Shown here in pieces: positions 11,106 through 20,262 of a DNA stretch of 64,000 nucleotides (positions are counted from its first letter, which is position 1; each line of letters starts with the position of its first letter). Position numbers and translations under genes: made by a program. The notes below the pieces were generated by a model. That model was not told where the DNA came from. It did not search any database and saw only the letters and a program-made list of their open reading frames with translations. The stretch spans positions 35,050-99,049 of the forward strand of contig NZ_JRPB02000006.1 in NCBI RefSeq assembly GCF_000765695.2. The letters are read 5' to 3'. The stretch comes from Helicobacter sp. MIT 11-5569. Lineage in GTDB: Bacteria; Campylobacterota; Campylobacteria; Campylobacterales; Helicobacteraceae.

Positions 11106-12215
11106 TTGAAATTTTTGAATCGCAACAACATTAGATTTTACACATTAATTTTAAGTGAGCAAGAAATACAAGCGCACGTTAATAATGAGAGTTTAAGAGA
11201 TTTCTTAGAGGAAAGAATTTGTGTGGTATTTAATTTACCAAAAGAACATGAGTATTTTTTGCGTTATGCTTTAACAAGTAGCGGAAATGCATATCATTGT
11301 TTGCTTTTGGATAAAGAAGCATTAAAGAAAAGCGTGAGTGATGTGGAGTGTTATTTAAGCCATCCTTGCTTTTTATGCAGGCAGTTTGTCGCGGAATCTT
11401 TCGCCTATATTTTGGTTAAAGATTCAAATTTAGAATGGACATTTATAGGCTATGCAAAACAAGATATAGTGTATTTTTCTGCTTTAGAAGATTTAAAAAG
11501 TTTGCAAGAAAAATTAGAAGCATTAGAGCTAAACACATTTTGGGTTTGGGGAGTGGGTGCGATTACAAAAAGCGAGCAAGATGTATTCAAGCAATTAAGC
11601 GAGCAATTTTCTATCAATTTTATTCCGCAAGAAATTAAAAATGTTGAATTATTAGAATCTTTTAATTTTAATCCTTTAGAAAAATCTTTACCTTTTATAA
11701 AAACACGTATGGGAAGTGTATTAAAATGGTTTGCAATAGGATTAACATTGGGTTTGTCGCTGTGGATAGCACTTGTTTTTGTGGGGTTGATACAGCAAAG
11801 AAAAAACACTAGCCTAGAAGCGCAAATTATTCTTTTGCAAAATGAGTTAGAAACACTTGGAAAAAGTCGCACAAAAGCACAAAAAGAAATGCTAGCTTTG
11901 CAAGAAAAGTTAGAATCTCTACAAGCAGTGTATCAAGCAAACGTGGAATCCCTTAAAGGCTTTGAAAATACAGATATTCAAGTCGCGCAACTTGTGCAAA
12001 CACTCAATCCTTATTTGAAGACACATCAAGTAAAAATTGCATATTTTGCAATGGATAAAGAGTGGTTTGCGTTGCTTTTATTTGGCAAAAATGCTTTAAA
12101 AATTTTAGAAATTTTAGAGAGGGAATCTCTGGGAAATGTTCAAGTGGTTGAGAATTACGGAGATTTTGTTTGGAGTGAAATTCAAGCCAAAAAGAAGAGC
12201 AATGAAGATTTTTGA
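11106..12215 (+). CDS. GspL/PilM-N-like assembly protein of the Cts-type secretion/competence system
   Basis: A 369-residue protein with about 200 cytoplasmic residues, one membrane segment (about 205-230, FAIGLTLGLSLWIALVFVGL), a coiled coil (about 235-285) and a small periplasmic domain. That layout is like GspL. The start is a TTG at 11106 with AAGGA about 10 bases upstream; another TTG lies three codons in. It is the first gene of a seven-gene plus-strand run ending in an ATPase and platform protein. Campylobacter has one-helix proteins of unknown detail (CtsX, CtsP) in its transformation cluster; I cannot match this one by name. Confidence 0.6.
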   Translation: MKFLNRNNIRFYTLILSEQEIQAHVNNESLRDFLEERICVVFNLPKEHEYFLRYALTSSGNAYHCLLLDKEALKKSVSDVECYLSHPCFLCRQFVAESFAYILVKDSNLEWTFIGYAKQDIVYFSALEDLKSLQEKLEALELNTFWVWGVGAITKSEQDVFKQLSEQFSINFIPQEIKNVELLESFNFNPLEKSLPFIKTRMGSVLKWFAIGLTLGLSLWIALVFVGLIQQRKNTSLEAQIILLQNELETLGKSRTKAQKEMLALQEKLESLQAVYQANVESLKGFENTDIQVAQLVQTLNPYLKTHQVKIAYFAMDKEWFALLLFGKNALKILEILERESLGNVQVVENYGDFVWSEIQAKKKSNEDF

Positions 12216-12759
12216 AAATTTGCAGATAGAAGCCTATTTACAAGAACGTTCAAAAAGAGAAATGGTATTGCTTTTTGCATTGTGTTTTGTTTTGGGATTT
12301 GCGATTGTAGCTATGTTTGGTTTTGAAAGGGCGCAAAATGGAATCACAAAGCAAAAGGCTAAAAATATAGAACTAAATAACCTGCTTTTTGTATTACAAA
12401 ATTCATTAATAGAAGAAAATAATCTCACCAAACAAGATGCACAAGAAATTCATCAAGAAATTTTAGAAATACAACAAGAAATTGCTATACAAGAAGAGCG
12501 CAGAAAATTATCTTTAGAAAAATTTAGCGCGTATTTTTTAAAAGAATTAGCAAGCATTAATGAACTCTATAATGTGGAGATTTCACAAGCACAAGACAAA
12601 ATAAACTTAGAAGCAAGGGGAAAATACAGCACAATGTTAAATTTTTTGGAATCTCTGCAAAAGCAGCCTAAAATTTCTCTTGATGCGGTGCAGCTTTATC
12701 CAAATCCAAATGCTTTAGATTTGATAGTATTTGCAACTTTGCAGATAAAAGGAAATTAA
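12202..12759 (+). CDS. GspM/PilO-like membrane-coiled-coil protein
   Basis: A 185-residue protein with a short cytoplasmic end, one membrane helix (about residues 22-40), a coiled coil (about 43-105) and a small periplasmic ferredoxin-like tail. That is the GspM/PilO architecture, which pairs with GspL/PilN. The ATG at 12202 overlaps the upstream gene by 14 bases; an upstream in-frame start would read from inside that gene. Residues 72-76 (ENNLT) form a bacterial N-glycosylation sequon on the predicted periplasmic side. Assignment is structural inference. Confidence 0.6.
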   Translation: MKIFENLQIEAYLQERSKREMVLLFALCFVLGFAIVAMFGFERAQNGITKQKAKNIELNNLLFVLQNSLIEENNLTKQDAQEIHQEILEIQQEIAIQEERRKLSLEKFSAYFLKELASINELYNVEISQAQDKINLEARGKYSTMLNFLESLQKQPKISLDAVQLYPNPNALDLIVFATLQIKGN

Positions 12760-13037
12760 TGCGGTATTTTGCACTGATTTTAGCTGAGTGCTTACTTATA
12801 GCTGACCCTTTTTATTATGGAAATATCGAGCTTGGAGAGCTTAGGCTTTTTGCCATAATGCACAAAAAGGCAAATATTAATGGGAGATGGGTGGAGCTTG
12901 ATACAAATTTTGTGCATGCAAATGTAAATTTTAAACTTTTAAGTATTCAAGATTCTTGTGTGATTGTGGAAAATTTGGAATCCAAAACAAAACAGAATCT
13001 GTGTAAAAGCAAGCCTAAATTTATTAAGGAATACTAA
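12759..13037 (+). CDS. Small GspC/PilP-like periplasmic protein
   Basis: A 92-residue protein with a short signal-like N-terminus and a compact domain with LRLFAIMHKKANINGRWVELD followed by FKLLSIQDSCVIVEN. This resembles the small beta domain of GspC/PilP/GspB (site for 'ING-x-W-V' then 'V-I-x-x-D-x-V'), which links the inner-membrane platform to the secretin. Start and stop overlap both neighbours by one base (TAATG), so it is tightly coupled to the secretin gene. No database match is claimed. Confidence 0.5.
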   Translation: MRYFALILAECLLIADPFYYGNIELGELRLFAIMHKKANINGRWVELDTNFVHANVNFKLLSIQDSCVIVENLESKTKQNLCKSKPKFIKEY

Positions 13038-14500
13038 TGCGATTTTTGGAAATTTTTTTATGTTTATGTCTTGGAGTGGAGCTTTTTGCTTGTAAAGAGC
13101 GCGTGTTTAATCTAAGTGTGCAAGAATATGCTGTGAGTGTGCAAGAAATCTTAAGCGAGTTTTCTAGCGTGTGCCATTTTAGCGTGCTTTGGAATGAATC
13201 AGAAGTGGAATCACGTTTAAATCAAAAATTATCTATGGTTAATTTTAAAGATAAAGATTTGGATTTTATTTTGGAATTGCTTTTTAGCGCAGCAAACTTG
13301 CATTATCATTTTAGTGATGATGTTTTGCATTTAAATGTGCAAACAACAAAAACATTTAAGATTAACTATCTTAGCACAAATCGTCAAGGGATTAGCAACA
13401 CAGCGGTTTCTATTAATAACGAAGAGAGTCAAAACAGCTTAGAAAATAGTGAAAACAAAGTGAGTCAATCTGGAATTATGATTAAAAGTGAAGATGGATT
13501 TAACTTTTGGGAGAAGATTAGTGAAGAGATTTTAGCACTTTTGGGTGTCGATGAAAATAATGGACGTGTGATTATTAATAAAGGTGCGGGGCTAATTAGT
13601 GTAAAGGGAGATAAAAAGTCTCTTCAGAAAGTGGAATCTTATATTAATGCGTTACATGCAAGATTGCAAAAACAAGTGCTTATTGATGTGCAAATTCTAA
13701 GCGTTAGCCATAATAATACACAAACAATGGGGATTAATTGGGATTCCTTATATAATTTACAAAATTTCACAATACCGCCTTTTGGAGAAAGTGCAAGTCT
13801 TGGGGGAAATGGAGAGATAGGAAATGCAAGTGGGCTAAATTTTGTAGGGGGAAGTAACGGAAATAGTGTGCAGTATGGGTTAAATATTTTTTCAGCAGGG
13901 CTTAGTCTGAATCGTATTGTAGAGTTTTTGAAAAGTTATGGGGAAGTGCATTCTATCTCAAATCCTAAAGTCTTAACGCTTAATAATCAGCCAGCAATGA
14001 TTAGTGTTGGGGATATTTTGCGCTACAAAAAGAGCAATATTTATCAAAATACAAATGCGCAAACAACGCTAACAAACACAAACAATGAATATCCAAGTAT
14101 TTTTGCAGGAGTTTTGCTAGATATTACACCTTTGGTGTTTGAAGATTCTATTATGCTTAAGGTTAATCCTTCCATCACCAAAACAAAGGATATGCAGACA
14201 AAAATTGCTGCAAGTGCGTTTGATTCTCCGCCAAATCTTACCACAAATCAATTAAGTTCTATCGTCAAAGTTAAAAATAACCAAAAAGTAATTTTGGGAG
14301 GACTGATTGCACAAAATACAACAAAACAGAGTAATAAGATTCCATTTCTTGGTGATATTCCCTTGATTAAACCTTTATTTTCTTATACGCAGGATTCTAT
14401 CAATACAGAAGAAATTGTTTTTATTATTACTCCGCGTATTATTGAAGAGGGAGATTTGAGCTTGGCAAGTTTGGGTTATCAATTAGTAGGAGAAAAGTAA
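13037..14500 (+). CDS. ctsD: Secretin of a T2SS/competence (CtsD-like) system
   Basis: A 487-residue outer-membrane channel protein. A hydrophobic signal ends in LFAC (Cys19), a possible lipobox. A short N-domain (about residues 25-110) is followed by an S/N-rich linker and then the secretin domain. Key stretches are VLIDVQILSVS, ISNPKVLTLNNQPAMISVG, ILGGLIAQ and FLGDIPLIKPLF, and the end has EIVFIITPRII. It is shorter than GspD or PilQ, like Campylobacter CtsD. Its partners (ATPase and platform) follow. The gene name is from family and context. Confidence 0.85.
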   Translation: MRFLEIFLCLCLGVELFACKERVFNLSVQEYAVSVQEILSEFSSVCHFSVLWNESEVESRLNQKLSMVNFKDKDLDFILELLFSAANLHYHFSDDVLHLNVQTTKTFKINYLSTNRQGISNTAVSINNEESQNSLENSENKVSQSGIMIKSEDGFNFWEKISEEILALLGVDENNGRVIINKGAGLISVKGDKKSLQKVESYINALHARLQKQVLIDVQILSVSHNNTQTMGINWDSLYNLQNFTIPPFGESASLGGNGEIGNASGLNFVGGSNGNSVQYGLNIFSAGLSLNRIVEFLKSYGEVHSISNPKVLTLNNQPAMISVGDILRYKKSNIYQNTNAQTTLTNTNNEYPSIFAGVLLDITPLVFEDSIMLKVNPSITKTKDMQTKIAASAFDSPPNLTTNQLSSIVKVKNNQKVILGGLIAQNTTKQSNKIPFLGDIPLIKPLFSYTQDSINTEEIVFIITPRIIEEGDLSLASLGYQLVGEK

Positions 14501-15156
14501 TGTTGCGCTTTGCTGTGTTTTGTATAGGTTTTGGGGCTTTAGTGTTAATTGTAGAATCTTTTTTAAAACCACAAGAAGAGTCAAAAAATTTACAAAATAT
14601 GCAAACACAACAAGAAAAGCCTTGTTTTTATGTGCAAGCAAGCGCGCTTAATGTGCGCCAAAGTCCAAATGTGCAGGCTAAAATTGTGCAAACATTACCA
14701 AAAGATTCCAAAATATGTCTATATTTTGGCGTAGAGAATGGATTTTTACGTGTTGAAAAGGGTTATATTGCGACACAATATTTAAGTCTAAGTCGCGCAC
14801 CACAAACAGAAAAGATAAGGGTTGCTAAAAATAGTGATTATGTGCAAAAGGCTACCCCAAAACAAGAACGTAAGATTTTGCTAACAAGCACTCAAAAAGC
14901 ACCAACCCAAGATAATTTAAGGCTTGCACGTTTGGCAATTCACAATCAAGATTATGCAAAAGCAAAAACGCTTGCTTTAAAAATCAATCAAGAAAATCCT
15001 AAGAATATTGAGAGTTGGGAGATTTTTGCTAAAGCTTTGTATTTGGAGGGAAATCAAAGTGAAGCAATCGTGATTTTGCAAAATTTCTTACTACAAAATC
15101 CTAATAATTCTCTTGTAGAACTTTTAGAGCAAATGCGCAAAGGAGAGAGAATTTAA
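14500..15156 (+). CDS. Periplasmic SH3-domain and TPR protein in the Cts-like cluster
   Basis: A 218-residue protein: N-terminal membrane anchor (about residues 3-20), bacterial SH3 domain (about 43-97, ASALNVRQSPN with IVQTLP and YIATQYL), basic linker, and a C-terminal TPR-like helical pair (about 138-212). SH3b domains often bind peptidoglycan, and TPRs mediate protein contact, so a secretin-cell-wall adaptor is plausible. E183-G-N-Q-S187 is an N-glycosylation sequon. The start overlaps the secretin stop by one base. Confidence 0.6.
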   Translation: MLRFAVFCIGFGALVLIVESFLKPQEESKNLQNMQTQQEKPCFYVQASALNVRQSPNVQAKIVQTLPKDSKICLYFGVENGFLRVEKGYIATQYLSLSRAPQTEKIRVAKNSDYVQKATPKQERKILLTSTQKAPTQDNLRLARLAIHNQDYAKAKTLALKINQENPKNIESWEIFAKALYLEGNQSEAIVILQNFLLQNPNNSLVELLEQMRKGERI

Positions 15157-16553
15157 TGCTTTTAAACACGGAGCAAATGCGTTATTTTGGAGCGATGATC
15201 ATAGAGCAAAGCGCAGAATCTTTGCGTATTGCACTTTTGGATATAAAGAAAAATCCTCATAAAGAAGCATTAAGACATCTTTTTAAAACACACCAAATAG
15301 AATTTGTAGAAATCTTAGAAAGTTTATTTTGGGAGCATTTAGAAACACTAGAGCAAGAAGAAATGTTGCAAAATTTGCTAGAAAAAATCAGCAAAGAGAT
15401 TAAGCAAGAATCAAAAGATAAAGATTCTAGTATTCAAGAGTTTGTGTGTTTTGTGTTGCAAAGAGCGGTTTTAGAGCGTGCAAGCGATGTGCATTTGGAA
15501 CAAGACCTTAAAAATATGCGCATAAGATTCCGCATTGATGGGGTTTTAGTGGAGAAATTTTGTTTGGAATCTTGGGTGTTTGCTCCTATTAGTGCGAGCG
15601 TAAAACTTTTAGCACATTTAAATTTGACAGAATCTAAACTCTCGCAAGATGGGCGATTCTCCTTAAATTTAACAAATAGAAATACTTTAGAACAAAGTTT
15701 TGATTTTCGGGTTTCAACACTTCCTTTGGTGCAAGGAGAATCTATCGTGCTTAGGATTTTAGATAAGCACAAAACATTAATGCCATTAGAATCTTTAGGC
15801 TTTGGTGATGTGGAGTTAGCGCAAATCCAAAAACTTTTTAATCTTCCTTTTGGGTTGGTGTTAATCACAGGTCCAACAGGAAGCGGAAAAAGCACAACAA
15901 TGTATGGAATTTTAAATGTTTTAAAAGAGAGAAATCTAAAAATTATCACCCTAGAAGACCCAGTGGAGTATCGTTTAGAACATATTAATCAAGTGGCAAT
16001 GACTAAAGGGGTAGATTTTGCAAATGTGTTACGCAATGTTTTAAGGCAAGATCCTGATGTGATAAGTTTGGGAGAAGTGCGCGATAAAGAGAGTTTGCAA
16101 CTTGCAATTCAAGCAGCATTTACAGGGCATTTAGTTTTTGCAACTTTACATACAAATGATGCGCTAGATTCTATTGCACGTTTGTTGGATATGGGGTTGC
16201 AGACACATTTTATTGCACAAGCTTTAAGTGGAATCCTCGCACAAAGATTACTTAGAAAGCTATGTGATTGTAAAGAAAAAAGCAATAGCAATAAGGGTTA
16301 TTTTGCAAAAGGTTGTTCAAAATGCAACCATACAGGCTATTTTGGAAGAATCGCAGTTGTTGAGGTGGTGTGCCATTCTAAAGATTTAGAATGTTTTATT
16401 AAGGGGCAAATTTCAAAAGAAAAAATGTTGGAGATTTTGCAATCTTTGACGTCAAATTTCACATTAGAGCAACAAGCTATGGCATTAGTAGAGTGTGGAA
16501 TCACAGATGAAAATGAAGTGTATCGTGTGGTAAAAAATGCGCTTTATTGTTAA
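15156..16553 (+). CDS. ctsE: GspE/PilB-type secretion ATPase (CtsE-like)
   Basis: A 465-residue hexameric ATPase that drives pseudopilus assembly at the inner membrane. It has an N1-like region followed by SDVHLEQ and IRFRIDGVL of the N2 domain. Walker A is ITGPTGSGKSTT (about residue 240), the Asp box is ITLEDPVEY, the Walker B region is DPDVISLGEVRD, and the His box is TLHTNDA. A four-cysteine zinc motif (CDC then CSKC) lies near residue 375. Order and partners match the Campylobacter cts transformation genes. Confidence 0.9.
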   Translation: MLLNTEQMRYFGAMIIEQSAESLRIALLDIKKNPHKEALRHLFKTHQIEFVEILESLFWEHLETLEQEEMLQNLLEKISKEIKQESKDKDSSIQEFVCFVLQRAVLERASDVHLEQDLKNMRIRFRIDGVLVEKFCLESWVFAPISASVKLLAHLNLTESKLSQDGRFSLNLTNRNTLEQSFDFRVSTLPLVQGESIVLRILDKHKTLMPLESLGFGDVELAQIQKLFNLPFGLVLITGPTGSGKSTTMYGILNVLKERNLKIITLEDPVEYRLEHINQVAMTKGVDFANVLRNVLRQDPDVISLGEVRDKESLQLAIQAAFTGHLVFATLHTNDALDSIARLLDMGLQTHFIAQALSGILAQRLLRKLCDCKEKSNSNKGYFAKGCSKCNHTGYFGRIAVVEVVCHSKDLECFIKGQISKEKMLEILQSLTSNFTLEQQAMALVECGITDENEVYRVVKNALYC

Positions 16554-17718
16554 GTATAAATCACAAGGCAGAATTTATACAAAGGCGTTTAATGCACACT
16601 CACAAAGCGCTTTAGAGCAGAATCTAAAAAATTATATGGTGTTATCAATCACACATAGAGCAAGCTTTTTGGAGAGTTTTCAAAGGCGCATTAGCACAAA
16701 AGACTTGTTGGGTGCATTTTATGAGTTAAAATTGGGATTAAAGGCGCAACTTCCCTTGCAGGTTTTGCTAGAGAATATCCAAAACCATTGCAAAAATAAA
16801 ACACTTGCTTTGCGATTCCAAAAGGCACTCTTTGCGCTAAATTCTGGAAAGAATTTGGCACAAAGTTTTAAAGAAGCTGGATTTTCAGATTTTGTTTGTG
16901 CGATGCTTTTGGTTGGACAAAAGGCAAATTTATTACAAGAAGTTGTGGATATTGTGATTCTGCGTCTTAAAAATCAACAAAAAAATCAAAAAATTTTAAC
17001 AAAAGTTATGCTTTATCCTAGCATTGTATTTTTTGTGATGGTTTGTGTGTTTCTTGGGGTTACACTTTTTGTCTTGCCACAATTTGAAGTGCTATTTAGT
17101 GGAATTGATACGCAGTTACCTTTTGTGAGTCAAAGCTTGCTTTTTATGCGTGAAGTGGTGCTAGATTATGGGGTATTAAGTTTAGCATTGTTTGGTGCAT
17201 TTTGCATAATGCTTTTGAGCACGTATAAAAAAGTGGAATCTTTTAAAATGCGTGTCGATTTTTTGGCATTAAAACTTCCTATTTTAGGTAGGGTGTTGTA
17301 TGATTTTGAAATGGTGCAATTTTTGCTAAGTTTCTTTTGGCTTTATAGGGCTGGAGTTTCTTTGAAAGAAGCTTTAGAAATCGCAACAAAGTCTTTGCAT
17401 AATGGGTATTTACAGCACAAAGCAAGTGGAATCTTTAGCGTAATCGCACAAGGTGTGGAGATTAAAGAAGCATTAAGTGTGCTATTTGATGGTTTTGGGG
17501 CGCAACTTTTAAGCGGCGTGCATAATGAAATTGGATTTTTGGAGAGTTTAGAAGTGTTGTTAGAGCTTTATCAAGAAGAGTTAAAGACACATTCTGAAGC
17601 ACTTTTAGGAGCGATTGAACCGCTAATGATTCTAATACTTGGTGCGCTTGTTTTGTGGCTCGCGCTTGGAATCTTTTTGCCCCTTTGGGAGCTGCCTTTG
17701 CAAATGCAAAATGTATAA
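16537..17718 (+). CDS. ctsF: GspF/PilC-type inner-membrane platform protein (CtsF-like)
   Basis: A 393-residue polytopic protein with two GspF cytoplasmic domains (about 55-165 and 260-350) and three membrane segments (about 170-195, 220-240 and 365-385). Motifs include ILTKVMLYPSIVFFVMV and the end IEPLMILILGALVLWLALGIFLPLWEL, typical of the family. It overlaps ctsE by 17 bases and ends the plus-strand run. The 120 bases after it hold no gene. Confidence 0.9.
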   Translation: MRFIVKYKSQGRIYTKAFNAHSQSALEQNLKNYMVLSITHRASFLESFQRRISTKDLLGAFYELKLGLKAQLPLQVLLENIQNHCKNKTLALRFQKALFALNSGKNLAQSFKEAGFSDFVCAMLLVGQKANLLQEVVDIVILRLKNQQKNQKILTKVMLYPSIVFFVMVCVFLGVTLFVLPQFEVLFSGIDTQLPFVSQSLLFMREVVLDYGVLSLALFGAFCIMLLSTYKKVESFKMRVDFLALKLPILGRVLYDFEMVQFLLSFFWLYRAGVSLKEALEIATKSLHNGYLQHKASGIFSVIAQGVEIKEALSVLFDGFGAQLLSGVHNEIGFLESLEVLLELYQEELKTHSEALLGAIEPLMILILGALVLWLALGIFLPLWELPLQMQNV

Positions 17719-17838
17719 AGATTGTTACAGAAATATACAAAATGGAAATTATTGCTATTTTAGAAACAAAAGTTGTATTTTTTAAAATAAAAATTTGTAA
17801 AATATTTGTTTAAGTTTGGCAATAGTCAAGGAGATGTT

Positions 17839-18813
17839 ATGTTTATTAAAAATGCAAATGATATTTTATATACAAAGACATATTTAGTAGCAAACAATCG
17901 TGATGAAGCAATGCTAAGAAGCGAAGAAGAGCAGGATTTGCAAGATGGAGGCGTTGGAATTAAAAAATCTGCAAAGCTTGTTGGGCAAGAGGATAAAGGC
18001 AATTATGGAGTTGTGCAGGTTAGTATTAATGAAGAGCGTATAAATCTTATGCTAACAAAAGAAAATATTGCACGCTTAAAAGAGAAATTTGATACAAATA
18101 ATTTTTATCAAAGAGAAGATGGAGCGTTGCGTTTAAGTGGCAAAGCAGAAGCATATGTTGGGGGTTGGGTTAGTGAATTTTTAGAAAATATGGGCGCAGA
18201 TAAAGCAGATATTGATGGAGATGGTAAATTTTCAAATCAAGAGCGCACATTAATTTTAAATGGCTATACCTATCATTTAAGTAGTGAAAAACAAGGAATC
18301 CTTGATAAAAATATTGGAGTGTATAATTTAGAGCGTTATCAATATGGAAATGATGATTCTATGCTTTCTCAAACTTTAGATGATTTTATCAATACATTTA
18401 TTAGTGCTGATAGGAATTTAAATGGCAAGGTAAGTTTGGAGGATTATACGACACAAACACATGGAAGTCTTTATAATGCACTAAAAGAAAAATTAAATGC
18501 TAGAGAAAATAAACTTGCTGAAATGATTGAAGAAATGCGCGTAAAATTGCCTGCAAAAAAGAAAAAGAAAAGTGAGGAAGAGGAAGCACAAGAAAAGGCA
18601 ATAGAGCTACTTGCAAAAATCAAGCAAAGCAAAGACATAGAATCGCTAAGCCCAGAAGAGAAAGAGCTATTAAAAGAATATTTTGCAGGAGAAGTCGAAC
18701 AGCTTAAAAGCAAAGATGCAGATGTTGTTAATAAGCATTTAGAGCAGACAATTAACACATTTATTGAGCAAATTGAGTCGGATTCTAGCTTAGTGTTTGA
18801 AGCGAGAGTTTAG
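17839..18813 (+). CDS. EF-hand calcium-binding-type protein of unknown function
   Basis: A 324-residue acidic soluble protein. I start at the ATG at 17839, five bases after AAGGAG; an upstream start at 17806 lacks this. Two EF-hand loops are visible: a canonical 12-residue loop at 124-135 (D124, D126, D128, G129, E135) and a second at 191-202 (D191, N193, N195, G196, D202). The C-terminal third is a highly charged helical region rich in K and E. There is no signal peptide or membrane segment. It sits alone between the secretion cluster and a convergent sugar dehydrogenase. I do not recognise a named homologue. Confidence 0.75.
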   Translation: MFIKNANDILYTKTYLVANNRDEAMLRSEEEQDLQDGGVGIKKSAKLVGQEDKGNYGVVQVSINEERINLMLTKENIARLKEKFDTNNFYQREDGALRLSGKAEAYVGGWVSEFLENMGADKADIDGDGKFSNQERTLILNGYTYHLSSEKQGILDKNIGVYNLERYQYGNDDSMLSQTLDDFINTFISADRNLNGKVSLEDYTTQTHGSLYNALKEKLNARENKLAEMIEEMRVKLPAKKKKKSEEEEAQEKAIELLAKIKQSKDIESLSPEEKELLKEYFAGEVEQLKSKDADVVNKHLEQTINTFIEQIESDSSLVFEARV

Positions 18814-18847
18814 GCTGTATTATTAATAAGCGCAAAAGACCAAAAGT

Positions 18848-20101
18848 CTATAAACGTGCGCTTACCTGGTCTTTTGGTAAGATTCCTTTTAGGTCATACA
18901 CGACTACAGAACCGCGTTTGCTAAAATCTAGTGTTTTAAATTTATCATGCGCTACTGCAATGATAACTGCTTGATAATTTTGCAAGGCAAAATTGTTAAA
19001 ATCACTTAAAACTAGTCCATATTCGTGTTTGACTTCTTCTGCATTTGCCCATGGGTCATACACATCAACTTCACATTCAAAATCTTTGAGTTCTCTGACA
19101 ATATCTACAACGCGAGAGTTACGAATATCTGGACAATTTTCTTTAAAAGTAACACCAAGAATCGCAACTTTTCCTTTTACAATCTGATGCGCATTTTTTA
19201 CCATAAGTTTAATCACTTTATTTGCTACGACAATTCCCATATTATCATTAATATGACGTCCTGCTAAAATCACTTGAGAATGATAGCCTAGAGATTCTGC
19301 TTTATACGTAAGATAATAAGGATCTACACTAATACAATGCCCGCCAACAAGCCCTGGACGGAAGGGCAAGAAATTCCATTTGCTTCCTGCTGCTTCTAAA
19401 ACATCAAGTGTATCAATACCGAGTTTGTCAAAAATTAACGCAAGTTCATTAACAAAGGCAATGTTAATATCGCGTTGAGAGTTTTCGATAACCTTTGCTG
19501 CTTCTGCGACTTTGATGCTAGATGCTTTATGTGTTCCAGCAGTGATTATGCTAGAGTATAGAGCGTCAATTTCATCAGCAATTTGCGATGTAGAGCCACT
19601 TGTTACTTTTTTGATATTAGGCAGGCGATGTTTTTTATCTCCCGGATTAATACGTTCTGGAGAATATCCACAATAAAAATCTATATTAAACTTAAGCCCG
19701 CTTTCGCGCTCTAAAATTGGCACACAATCTTCTTCTGTGCAACCCGGATAAACTGTGCTTTCATAAATTACAATATCCCCTTTTTTTAGCACTTTTCCTA
19801 CGCTTTGTGAAGCTTTTTTAAGTGGAGTTAAGTCAGGTTTGTTGTAGTTGTCAATAGGTGTTGGCACGGTTACGATATAAATTTGCGCAACTTTTAAGTC
19901 TTCTAAATTTGTCGTAAATTGTAAATGCTTTGCCATTTTTAATTCTTCGGTATCAACTTCTAATGTGCGGTCGTATCCATTTTTTAACTCATCAATACGT
20001 TTTTGAAAAATATCAAATCCTATGATATTGTAAGTTTTGCCAAATTCAACCGCTAAGGGAAGCCCAACATAACCAAGTCCGATAACTGCAAGAGTTTTCA
20101 T
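18848..20101 (-). CDS. UDP-N-acetyl-hexosamine 6-dehydrogenase (WecC/TviB family)
   Basis: A 417-residue NAD-dependent UDP-sugar dehydrogenase oxidising C6 to a uronic acid for surface polysaccharide. The Rossmann start is VIGLGYVGLPLA (about residues 5-16); the catalytic cysteine lies in GGHCISVDPYYLT; GVTFKENCPDIRNS and the C-terminal domain complete the fold. The motif pattern is closest to TviB/WecC types acting on N-acetylated sugars. It is a single gene, not in a visible polysaccharide cluster; upstream it diverges from the TraT gene. Confidence 0.85.
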   Translation of the reverse strand: MKTLAVIGLGYVGLPLAVEFGKTYNIIGFDIFQKRIDELKNGYDRTLEVDTEELKMAKHLQFTTNLEDLKVAQIYIVTVPTPIDNYNKPDLTPLKKASQSVGKVLKKGDIVIYESTVYPGCTEEDCVPILERESGLKFNIDFYCGYSPERINPGDKKHRLPNIKKVTSGSTSQIADEIDALYSSIITAGTHKASSIKVAEAAKVIENSQRDINIAFVNELALIFDKLGIDTLDVLEAAGSKWNFLPFRPGLVGGHCISVDPYYLTYKAESLGYHSQVILAGRHINDNMGIVVANKVIKLMVKNAHQIVKGKVAILGVTFKENCPDIRNSRVVDIVRELKDFECEVDVYDPWANAEEVKHEYGLVLSDFNNFALQNYQAVIIAVAHDKFKTLDFSKRGSVVVYDLKGILPKDQVSARL

Positions 20102-20262
20102 TGTTATCCTTTAAAAAATTTATAAAATTTTATCGAGTTTCAATAAACAAAAAGTAAAGAAAATCTAAAATATAGAAGATTTTATTAATTTTTAGATATT
20201 GTTCATTTGTTATTAAATTTTGAATAAAGTGTGATTTGTCTTTTTTGTGTAAAGGAGAGTTT

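Noticed and set aside
17719..17838. tRNA or small protein between ctsF and the EF-hand gene
   Set aside because: The stretch is very AT-rich with no open frame or cloverleaf.
18836..18880. Inverted repeat ACCAAAAG/CTTTTGGT as terminator between the EF-hand gene and the sugar dehydrogenase
   Set aside because: The arms are only 8 bp, about 27 bases apart and partly inside the dehydrogenase coding region, so the case is weak.
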